Of a stretch of DNA of 9,588 nt, positions 1 to 5,620 are shown piece by piece. Below the pieces are notes generated by a model. The model ran no database searches and was not told the DNA's origin. It saw only the letters and a list, made by a program, of their open reading frames with translations. The translations under genes and the position numbers were made by a program. This DNA is from JBFJVD01 sp041624375 (lineage in GTDB: Bacteria > Chloroflexota > Anaerolineae > Anaerolineales > E44-bin32). Position 1 is the stretch's first letter, and the number at the start of each line of letters is the position of its first letter. Where the stretch lies: positions 1 through 9,588 of the forward strand of contig JBFJVD010000113.1 in assembly GCA_041624375.1 (NCBI GenBank), given 5' to 3'.

Positions 1-38
1 GAACGAGAGCTCGTGGGGTACAGGAAGGTAGGACGGTG

Positions 39-215
39 ATGGTTGATTTCTTCGGCGGTTTTCTGACATTCACCCTGTTCGCCGGCGCAGTTTGGGGCCT
101 GGTCGACCTTCTGATCCGGATCGCCCGCCAGCCGGTGCGCGAAGACGCTGGAGAGTGGTGGGTCTTCTCGACCTACCCGTTCATCCCGCAGGAAAAGCCG
201 CAGCGGCGCAACTGA
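39..215 (+). CDS. Small putative single-span membrane protein (58 aa)
   Basis: I do not recognise a family. The ORF starts at ATG 39 and ends with TGA at 213-215. GGAAGG at 23-28 lies 10 nt upstream and is a reasonable ribosome binding site. Residues about 4-29 are strongly hydrophobic (FFGGFLTFTLFAGAVWGLV and onward) and end in a basic Arg-rich stretch, as in a single membrane helix with a cytoplasmic tail. The tail holds a WW pair and ends with charged residues (EKPQRRN). The frame is open to the window's left edge, so it could instead be the C-terminus of a longer protein; the binding site favours a separate short gene. It is convergent with the minus-strand operon and separated from it by the inverted repeat at 256-279. 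Nothing links it functionally to the operon. Confidence 0.45.
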   Translation: MVDFFGGFLTFTLFAGAVWGLVDLLIRIARQPVREDAGEWWVFSTYPFIPQEKPQRRN

Positions 216-255
216 ACCGGCTGCCCATCACCACCCCATACCCAATTGCAGTACA

Positions 256-279
256 AACAGGGCCGCACGCGGCCCTGTT
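256..279. terminator. Perfect inverted repeat, likely bidirectional terminator
   Basis: AACAGGGCCGC at 256-266 is followed by a 2-base centre (267-268) and its exact reverse complement at 269-279. This gives a GC-rich stem of about 10 bp with a 4-base loop. It sits between two convergent gene ends, the plus-strand small ORF (stop at 215) and the minus-strand large subunit (stop at 314). The trailing T-rich tract is short and imperfect on both sides (TTCTGATTCTC on the plus strand, TTTGTACT on the minus strand), so intrinsic termination is likely but not textbook. Confidence 0.7.
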
Positions 280-313
280 CTGATTCTCTCCCCCTGGCCC
301 GATCCCCAGCCCG

Positions 314-2665
314 TTAGCCGGCGCTGGAGGCCTTCGCTTCCTCGACCAGTTGCCAGAGCCGGCTCGGATTCAGCGGGATCTCCCGAATCTCAAAGCCCTT
401 CAGGTCGAGTGCGTTCTCGACGGCCTGGACGAAGAGCGCAGCGGCCGGGATGGCACCCGCCTCGCCGGCGCCCTTGATCCCGAGCGGGTTGAGCGGCGAG
501 GGCGTTTCAACATGCCCGACCCTGATGGGCGGCATGTCCAGCGCCGTCGGCAGGAGGTAATCCATAAAAGAGGCGTTCAGTAGCTGGCCGAATTCGTCGA
601 ACACAAGCTGCTCGTAGAACGCATTGCCCAGCCCCTGCGCCACGCCGCCGTGAACCTGGCCGTCGAGGATCAGCGGATTGATCACCCGGCCGCAGTCGTG
701 GACCACCACATAATCCAGCACCTTGACGTCCATCGTCTCCGGGTCCACCTCGACGATCATCGCGTGCACTCCGCTGGCGGTGGCGCCCATCTCGGGCCCG
801 AAGTAGTTGGTGGATTCAAGCCCCGGCTCAGTGCCCGGCTTCACGGCGCCGCGCAGCGGGTTGGCCTCCTTGGCGAGCTGGCCGAGTGGAATGGCCCGCT
901 GGGGTACGCCCCTTACACGTACCTGGCCGTCGACCAGCTCGAGATCTTCCTCGGCGGCCTCGAAAAGGTCGCTCGCCAGGCGCAGCACTTTGCGGCGGAC
1001 ATCGCTGGCGGCTTCATGCACGGCCGTTCCCGCGACGGTGGCCCCACGGCTGGCGAAGGTGCCGGTCCCCCAATGGAACTGGTCGGTGTCGCCGGTGACG
1101 AGTTCGATGTCGGAGACCTCGACGCCCAGCTGCTCGGCGACGATCTGGGCGAAGCTGGTGAAGTGGCCCTGGCCCTGGGTTCCCACGCCGGTGGCCACCG
1201 CCACTTTGCCGCTCGCCTGAATCTGGACCCGGGCGCCCTCGTAGGGCCCGATCCCGGTCCCCTCCACATAAGCCACGATCCCCAGGCCCAGATGCCGACC
1301 TTCCTGGCGGGCTTGCGGCTGCGTCTTCTCGAAGAATTCCTGGTAGCCGATCATCTCCAGCGCCATGTCGAGCGCCGGTTCGTAGTCGCCGCTGTCGTAG
1401 GTCAGCGGCGTGAAATCCTGGTAGATGATCTCGTTGCGGTAGGGGAAGGCGTCCTTGGGGATGAAGTTGCGCCGGCGGATCTCCGCCACATCGATCCCCA
1501 GCTCACGGGCGGCCAGGTCGAGCAGCCGTTCGATGACGAAGACGCCGTGCTGCCGGCCGGCGCCGCGGTAGGGCGTGACGATCGGCTTGTTGGTGAAGAG
1601 CGCCTTGAAGTCGCTGTGGTAGTTGCGGATGTCGTAGGGACCCAGCAGCGTGCACTGGCTGTTGATCGGAACGGTCAGGCCGTACGGGTCGTAGGCGCCG
1701 CTGTCGTGCAGGAAGGAATCGCGCACGCCGAGGATCACCCCATCCTTGGTGAGGGCGATCTCCGCGTGATGAACCTGGCCGCGCTCCTGGGTGGTGGCGA
1801 AAAAGTTCTCGCTGCGGTCTTCGATCCACTTGACCGGGCGGTTCAGCTGGATCGCCAACCAGGGGATCAGCATCTCCTCCGGGTAGAACATCATGATTTT
1901 CGGCCCGAAGCCCCCGCCGATGAACGGCGCCACGACGCGGACCTGGCTTTCGGACAGATCGAGCATCGAGGCCAGACCGTTGCGGATCGGGATCGGGGCC
2001 TGGGTGGTGTCCCAGACGGTGAGACGGAGGCTGCGGGCGTCCCACTCAGCGACCACGCCCCGATTTTCCATCGCCGCCGCTGTGCCCCGGTCGTAGACCA
2101 GCTTGCGCGCCAAAACCAGGTCCGCCTTTTCTTTGGCGGCTTCGTAATCGCCCTTGGACTGGACGACGTAGGCCGCCAGGTTGCCCTCGACGTCGTCGTG
2201 GACCCGCGGCGCGTCGTTGGTGACGGCGTGTTCGAGGCCAACGACCGGCGGCAGCATGTCGTATTCGACGAAGATGTCGCTCAGGGCGTCCTCAGCCAGG
2301 TAGCGGCTCTCGGCGACGACGACCGCCACCGGCTCACCCACATGGCGCACTTTCTCGCGCGCCAGGATCGGCTGGGTCCGCTCGTTGAAGACGGTCCCTT
2401 CGACCGGCGGCGGCGAGACGAGGAGCGGGCCGTTGCACCAGTAGTCGCCGAGGTCGTCGGCCGTGTAGACGGCGATCACACCTTCCCGTTTGCGCGCCGC
2501 CGATGCGTCGATCGCGCCCAATTGAGCGTGCGCGTAGGGGCTGCGCAGAAAAGCGGCGTGGGCCATGCCTGGCAGCTGGACGTCGTCGACGAACAGCGCT
2601 TGCCCGGTAAGGAGTCGGGGGTCCTCATTGCGCTTGACCCGCTCGCCGAAGTATCGGGTGGCCAT
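314..2665 (-). CDS. Molybdopterin-binding large subunit, xanthine dehydrogenase/CoxL family
   Basis: This 783-aa protein is a full-length catalytic subunit of a molybdenum hydroxylase, a cytoplasmic enzyme that inserts a water-derived oxygen into C-H bonds of aromatic heterocycles or aldehydes. The N-terminus (residues about 5-120) matches the a/b hammerhead domain. Molybdenum-cofactor motifs follow: GGGFGPK at 250-256, PYRGAGR at 365-371, GTQGQGH at 495-501 and ASRGATVAGTA at 538-548. The expected catalytic Glu is E735 in KGAGEAG. The active-site loop is the RGAGR kind seen in form II and generic XDH-family enzymes, not the CSFR loop of true CO dehydrogenase, so CO oxidation is unlikely. The ATG lies 3 bp after the cyclase stop, with GAGGAG inside the last cyclase codons, so translation is probably coupled. 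Its medium and small partner subunits lie at the other end of the block, with other genes in between. The substrate is unknown. Confidence 0.95.
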   Translation of the reverse strand: MATRYFGERVKRNEDPRLLTGQALFVDDVQLPGMAHAAFLRSPYAHAQLGAIDASAARKREGVIAVYTADDLGDYWCNGPLLVSPPPVEGTVFNERTQPILAREKVRHVGEPVAVVVAESRYLAEDALSDIFVEYDMLPPVVGLEHAVTNDAPRVHDDVEGNLAAYVVQSKGDYEAAKEKADLVLARKLVYDRGTAAAMENRGVVAEWDARSLRLTVWDTTQAPIPIRNGLASMLDLSESQVRVVAPFIGGGFGPKIMMFYPEEMLIPWLAIQLNRPVKWIEDRSENFFATTQERGQVHHAEIALTKDGVILGVRDSFLHDSGAYDPYGLTVPINSQCTLLGPYDIRNYHSDFKALFTNKPIVTPYRGAGRQHGVFVIERLLDLAARELGIDVAEIRRRNFIPKDAFPYRNEIIYQDFTPLTYDSGDYEPALDMALEMIGYQEFFEKTQPQARQEGRHLGLGIVAYVEGTGIGPYEGARVQIQASGKVAVATGVGTQGQGHFTSFAQIVAEQLGVEVSDIELVTGDTDQFHWGTGTFASRGATVAGTAVHEAASDVRRKVLRLASDLFEAAEEDLELVDGQVRVRGVPQRAIPLGQLAKEANPLRGAVKPGTEPGLESTNYFGPEMGATASGVHAMIVEVDPETMDVKVLDYVVVHDCGRVINPLILDGQVHGGVAQGLGNAFYEQLVFDEFGQLLNASFMDYLLPTALDMPPIRVGHVETPSPLNPLGIKGAGEAGAIPAAALFVQAVENALDLKGFEIREIPLNPSRLWQLVEEAKASSAG

Positions 2666-2668
2666 CGA

Positions 2669-3457
2669 TCAGTTCTCCTCGACGAAGGCGACCGCCCGGG
2701 CGAACGCCGCCTCACCGCCACGGAACTTCCAGGGGAAGACCCCGAGGACCAGGCGCTGATTCTGCAGCTCGGGCGCGCCAATCATCCCGCCCAGGTTTTC
2801 CACATGGAAGCAGTCGTGCGGGAAGAGCGCGTTGTGGGTGAGCTGGTAGGCATGATCGGGGAACATTTCGTCGATGTTGTCGGCGCCGAACTTCTCTTCG
2901 ACCATCGCCCGTACGCGCTGCCAATGCTCCAACCCGCCGCGGCCGAGAAAGCGGCCGATCGGCAGGTTCATAGGGTGGTCGGTGGAGATCATGTCCACCC
3001 CCCACAGATGGACCTTCTTCTCGAGCAGCCAATCCACGATGCTGTGGTGCGGTCCCGGATGGCGGTGGATGTAGCGCTCCTCATCCGGTTCCGAGCCGAA
3101 CTGGGCGTACTTGTGCCAGCCGGTGTGGATCAGGATGATGTCGCCTTCACGGATCTCCGCCCGCTCTTCGAGCATCTCTGGCGTGAAGACATCGAGATCG
3201 TCGAGAGCGTCGCTCAGGTCGACGATCACGCCGGGGCCGTAGAGCCAATCCAGCGGCAGCTCGTCGATTGTCTTGCCGCCGGTCACGAAGTGGCGTGGGG
3301 CATCGAGGTGGGTGCCCATGTGGTTTGAGGTCATGATGTACTGGGCGTTCACGCCATGCTCCGCCTTGCGCTTGATGTACTTGACCTCAAACGGTGGGTA
3401 AAAAGGCCAGAACGGCGCATCCTGGTTGAGGGGTTGGGAGAGGTCGTAGGGTTTCAT
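2669..3457 (-). CDS. Cyclase family metal-dependent hydrolase (kynurenine formamidase/isatin hydrolase-like)
   Basis: This 262-aa protein belongs to the cyclase superfamily, metal (Mn/Zn)-dependent hydrolases that include kynurenine formamidase and isatin hydrolase and cleave formamide or lactam/imide bonds. The signature HMGTHLDAPRH spans residues 46-56 and supplies His/Asp metal ligands (H46, H50, D52, H56). Later family-like segments are DIILIHTGWHKY, the WGVDMISTDHP stretch and a C-terminal HVEN motif. The start at ATG 3457 was chosen because GGAGG (3468-3472) lies 10 nt upstream. An in-frame ATG at 3496 would add 13 residues outside the family's usual N-terminus (MKPYDLSQPL fits well). 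It is immediately upstream of, and probably coupled to, the large molybdenum subunit, so it may open a ring that the oxidase hydroxylates. The exact substrate is not readable. No signal peptide is visible. Confidence 0.9.
   Translation of the reverse strand: MKPYDLSQPLNQDAPFWPFYPPFEVKYIKRKAEHGVNAQYIMTSNHMGTHLDAPRHFVTGGKTIDELPLDWLYGPGVIVDLSDALDDLDVFTPEMLEERAEIREGDIILIHTGWHKYAQFGSEPDEERYIHRHPGPHHSIVDWLLEKKVHLWGVDMISTDHPMNLPIGRFLGRGGLEHWQRVRAMVEEKFGADNIDEMFPDHAYQLTHNALFPHDCFHVENLGGMIGAPELQNQRLVLGVFPWKFRGGEAAFARAVAFVEEN
2675..2680 (-). promoter_or_regulatory. Ribosome binding site of the large subunit gene
   Basis: On the minus strand GAGGAG forms the last two Glu codons of the upstream cyclase gene and sits 9 nt before ATG 2665. 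It fixes this ATG as the start and implies coupling between the two genes. Confidence 0.75.
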
Positions 3458-3467
3458 GATCGGTGAT

Positions 3468-3472
3468 CCTCC
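3468..3472 (-). promoter_or_regulatory. Ribosome binding site of the cyclase-family gene
   Basis: GGAGG on the minus strand lies 10 nt before ATG 3457. This is the evidence for preferring that start over the in-frame ATG at 3496. Confidence 0.7.
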
Positions 3473-3511
3473 ATCGGCGAGCGCAGTCAGATCCAATCAG
3501 CGATACGGATC

Positions 3512-3553
3512 GGAGACTGGAGATTAAAGACTAGAGACTGGAGACTGGAGACT
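3512..3553 (+). repeat. Heptameric tandem array, short (pyrimidine on transcript) arm near the S23 gene
   Basis: Six consecutive 7-bp units read on the plus strand as GGAGACT, GGAGATT, AAAGACT, AGAGACT, GGAGACT, GGAGACT; a decayed unit (GGCAAGT) follows. The consensus is RGAGAYT. It lies between the S23 stop (3619) and the cyclase start (3457) and is inverted relative to the array at 4065-4169. The rest of the 3458-3618 gap holds only the cyclase ribosome binding site and nothing else I recognise. Confidence 0.9.
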
Positions 3554-3618
3554 GGCAAGTCGTCCTATTTGAGAAGTGGGTTGGTTGCCGAGTGGGCCCC
3601 CGGTTCCAGCCATTCCGT

Positions 3619-3990
3619 TCAAGCGGCCTCTTTCTGCGCCTTTAGGCTCCTGCTAAACGCATTTACCTGCCGAGCAAGAAGTGAGAGCTCCTGGGTGAAT
3701 TGCAGGGTCCGAGTTTCCGAGATCAGATTTCTTCTCCGAGCCCGACGGATCCAGTACTTCGCTTCATAGAGGCTTCCTCGAGCGTAATAGAGAAATCGGA
3801 TCTTCTCACCAAAATGATACCGGCCATAGGCTTCAGCGATGTTCGACCCGATCGAATCAACGGCCCGAATGAGCTGAATTCCAAGTGCATCCCGGGCAAA
3901 TCTATCCCAACCTTTAACGGCCTCCCACACTTGATCAGATATATCTTCGGCATCTCGAAAGATCTTTAGATCCTCCAATTCGGTTGCCAT
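3619..3990 (-). CDS. Four-helix bundle protein, S23 / 23S rRNA intervening-sequence protein family
   Basis: This 123-aa protein carries the family hallmark IRAVDSIGSNIAEAYGR at residues 41-57 and the FLYYARGSLYEAKYWIRRA segment at 66-84. Predicted helices are about 8-29, 33-56, 61-87 and 91-118, matching the four-helix bundle (S23/TIGR02436 type) fold at its usual length. Relatives are encoded in 23S rRNA intervening sequences. The Avd accessory protein of diversity-generating retroelements has a similar bundle. The molecular function of stand-alone members is not established; a nucleic-acid-binding role fits the basic surface (RRARRR at 82-87 region) but is inference. The start at ATG 3990 has AGAGGGGG a few bases upstream. 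The gene is co-oriented with the operon, less GC-rich than its neighbours, and bounded by inverted heptamer arrays, so it probably arrived as an insert between ylbE and the cyclase gene. Confidence 0.9.
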   Translation of the reverse strand: MATELEDLKIFRDAEDISDQVWEAVKGWDRFARDALGIQLIRAVDSIGSNIAEAYGRYHFGEKIRFLYYARGSLYEAKYWIRRARRRNLISETRTLQFTQELSLLARQVNAFSRSLKAQKEAA

Positions 3991-4064
3991 AGCTCTGTCC
4001 CCCTCTTTCTGTCAATCGATGGTTCGATATGTTGGTATCTCTTTTCAGTCTTTGCCCTTCAATG

Positions 4065-4169
4065 CTCCAGTCTCCATTCTCTAGTCCCCAGTCTCTAGTT
4101 CCCAGTCTCTAGTCTCCAGTCCCCAATAACCAATAACCAGTAACCAATCACCAGTCCCCAGTCCCCAAT
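4065..4169 (-). repeat. Heptameric tandem array, long (purine on transcript) arm near the S23 gene
   Basis: Fifteen consecutive 7-bp units read on the plus strand, starting CTCCAGT, CTCCATT, CTCTAGT, CCCCAGT and ending CACCAGT, CCCCAGT, CCCCAAT. Units 9-13 shift to an AACCARY flavour (CCAATAACCAATAACCAGT). Variation is concentrated at a few positions and is mostly transitions. The array lies in the 3991-4180 gap, between the ylbE stop (4181) and the S23 start (3990), and a decayed unit (CTCCCTT) continues to 4176 almost at the ylbE stop. It resembles the short tandemly repeated heptamers reported from filamentous cyanobacteria. Confidence 0.92.
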
Positions 4170-4180
4170 CTCCCTTCCCC

Positions 4181-5422
4181 CTAAATCCCATACTTCTCCG
4201 CGTACGCCACCAACGCCCGCTCGAAGATCTCCATCGGCGGTCGCACCAGGCCGGCGCCGATCTGGCCGACGCCCGGTTCGCGATGGGCGATGCCGGTGTT
4301 GACGCGCGGGGCGATACCGAGCTCGATCACCTTGCGCAGATCGATGCCGGTCGGAGAGCCGCGGAAATCCAGCGGCGGGATGGTGAAATGCTTGTGTTCG
4401 GCCGCCGTGATCTCATACATTTCGAGGGTCGCGTTGAGCGCATCTTGTGGCGTTCCGCTGACAAAGGTGACGATCGCCGGTGCAGCGGCCATGGCGAAGC
4501 CCCCGATCCCGGCGGTCTCGGTGATGGTGCTGTCGCCGATGTCGGCGTTGGCGTCGCCGCTGTCGTAGCCGGGGAAGTACAGCCCATCCGGCACATCGGC
4601 AGGGGCCGTGAACCAATCCTCGCCCAGCCCGCTGACCCGGATGCCAAAGTCGGTGCCGTTGCGGGCCATCGCCGTGACGATGGTGCTCCCCTCCACGCCG
4701 TGGGCGGCGTCGGCCATCGCCTTGCAGGCCGCCATCACCGGGTTCAGGACGCTGAGCGCATTGTCGCCGATGAACTGGAGCACCTCGCGCTCAACCGCAG
4801 GATCCCCGGCGACCGCAGCGATGCGCGGTGCTAGCTGCTTGAGGAAGAGCAGCGAGCCGGCTTTGTTGCGGTTGTGGCCCTCGTCGCCCATGTGCAGCGC
4901 CTCGGCAAGCAGCGCCCGCAGATCGAGGCCCTCACCCGATTCCAGCGCCTCGCGCAGCAGCGGCGCCATGACATCGTTCATCCAGCGGAGCCGCTGCAGC
5001 ACCTCGTCGCTGTACGCGCCGTAGCGCAGCACCTTGCCATAGCCTTCGTTCAGATTCGAGAACGCATGGTTGCCGTGCGTGATGTTCTCCAGCACATAGA
5101 CTTCCATCGAGGCGGTCGTTACGCCGGCCATGGGTCCCACGGTGCTGTGATGGTGGCAGGGCTCGAATTCAACTTCGCCCTTCTCCGCCATGGCGATGGC
5201 GCCGGACTCGTCTTTCGCCAGGCCCTCAAAAAGCAGCGCGCCGATGATCGCACCGCGTAACGGTCCGGACATGCGTTCCCATTCGATCGGTGGTCCGGCG
5301 TGCAGCACCAGGTTGTCGCGCATCCCCGGGATCACCTCGCGGGCCCTGGCGACCCCGGTCAGCATGGGGCGCGCTTCCATCATTCGCTCGACGGCGGTCT
5401 GGTTGGCTTGGTCGATGTCCAT
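4181..5422 (-). CDS. ylbE: DUF1116 family protein, YlbE/AllG homologue
   Basis: This 413-aa protein matches E. coli YlbE over its full length. The N-terminal LHAGPP segment (40-45) is followed by the conserved block EPCHHHSTVGPMAG (87-100) and by LNEGYGKVLRYGAY (124-137), HMGDEGHNRN (177-186) and a Gly-rich segment after GDSTITETAG (296-305). YlbE has been reassigned as AllG, working with FdrA (AllF) and YlbF (AllH) as an oxalurate/oxamate carbamoyltransferase that yields carbamoyl phosphate; this is recalled from the literature and applied by homology. It follows fdrA in the same orientation, 191 bp downstream, the gap being filled mostly by heptamer arrays. ATG 5422 is the first Met of the conserved frame, with AGAAGG upstream. 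The TAG stop abuts the next array. No DUF2877 (YlbF) gene follows in this window. The family call is sure; the substrate is not. Confidence 0.92.
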   Translation of the reverse strand: MDIDQANQTAVERMMEARPMLTGVARAREVIPGMRDNLVLHAGPPIEWERMSGPLRGAIIGALLFEGLAKDESGAIAMAEKGEVEFEPCHHHSTVGPMAGVTTASMEVYVLENITHGNHAFSNLNEGYGKVLRYGAYSDEVLQRLRWMNDVMAPLLREALESGEGLDLRALLAEALHMGDEGHNRNKAGSLLFLKQLAPRIAAVAGDPAVEREVLQFIGDNALSVLNPVMAACKAMADAAHGVEGSTIVTAMARNGTDFGIRVSGLGEDWFTAPADVPDGLYFPGYDSGDANADIGDSTITETAGIGGFAMAAAPAIVTFVSGTPQDALNATLEMYEITAAEHKHFTIPPLDFRGSPTGIDLRKVIELGIAPRVNTGIAHREPGVGQIGAGLVRPPMEIFERALVAYAEKYGI

Positions 5423-5482
5423 CTGGGCGTACCCTTCTGTTGCTGCGAGCCTTATGCTTGCGATGATGAATTGTTGATGGTT

Positions 5483-5510
5483 GGAGACTAGAGACTAGAG
5501 ACTAGGGACT
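5483..5510 (+). repeat. Heptameric array, short arm of the fdrA-ylbE inverted pair
   Basis: Four 7-bp units on the plus strand: GGAGACT, AGAGACT, AGAGACT, AGGGACT. They are inverted relative to the array at 5537-5620, with a 26-bp unrelated spacer (5511-5536) between them. Confidence 0.9.
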
Positions 5511-5536
5511 GATTTATTGTCATCGAATCTCGCATA

Positions 5537-5620
5537 CCAGTCTCCAATCCCCAGTCTCCAATCTCCAGTCTCCAATCCCCAGTCTCCAATCTCCAGTCTC
5601 CAATCCCCAGTCTCTAATCT
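5537..5620 (-). repeat. Heptameric array, long arm, overlapping the fdrA stop codon
   Basis: Twelve in-phase 7-bp units on the plus strand alternate CCAGTCT with CCAATCC or CCAATCT, giving a 14-bp and then a 28-bp higher-order period. The twelfth unit (CTAATCT, 5614-5620) contains the reverse complement of the fdrA stop codon TAG. The in-frame peptide that runs through it on the minus strand (ETGDWRLEIGDW type) is a by-product of the period, not a gene. Confidence 0.95.

Larger units (their letters stand above)
3512..4169 (-). mobile_element. Candidate S23/inverted-heptad insertion unit
   Basis: A small gene (3619-3990) is enclosed by tandem 7-bp arrays in opposite orientation, inside an otherwise compact catabolic operon. 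The interior is visibly less GC-rich than the neighbouring genes. The layout resembles the intervening sequences in 23S rRNA genes of some bacteria, where an S23 ORF is bounded by inverted repeats; here the host is a protein-coding operon. A shorter inverted array pair at 5483-5620 looks like the same structure without the gene. No transposase and no clear target-site duplication are visible, so the mobile-element label is inference. Confidence 0.4.
5483..5620 (-). other. Inverted heptamer pair, potential RNA hairpin / empty element copy
   Basis: On the minus-strand transcript the last 28 bases of the GG-led units in the long arm can pair with the 28-base short arm. By hand I count 21 Watson-Crick pairs, 6 G-U wobbles and 1 A-C mismatch, around a loop of about 28 nt. 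The orientation (long purine-rich arm first, short pyrimidine-rich arm second) is the same as in the S23-containing unit at 3512-4169. The rest of the 5423-5613 gap holds only the ylbE leader. Confidence 0.6.

Noticed and set aside
314..2665. Aerobic carbon monoxide dehydrogenase large subunit
   Set aside because: The active-site loop reads PYRGAGR rather than the CSFR loop of true CO dehydrogenases, and the neighbours are hydrolases and carbamoyl-transfer homologues, not CO dehydrogenase maturation genes.
650..3328. Very long plus-strand open frame (about 890 codons) antisense to the large subunit and cyclase genes
   Set aside because: It spans two clearly real minus-strand genes and their junction, has no recognisable domains, and its open frame is expected from GC-rich third positions on the opposite strand.
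4010..4062. Minus-strand promoter upstream of the S23 gene (TTGACA or TTGAAG as -35)
   Set aside because: TTGACA is too close to the start codon to give a leader, and the TTGAAG candidate lacks a convincing -10 hexamer at a normal spacing.
3512..4169. Diversity-generating retroelement, because the S23 fold resembles Avd
   Set aside because: No reverse transcriptase, no template/variable repeat pair and no variable target gene are visible; the repeats are 7-bp tandem units.
4065..4169. CRISPR array
   Set aside because: Units are 7 bp, directly adjacent and degenerate, with no unique spacers and no cas genes.
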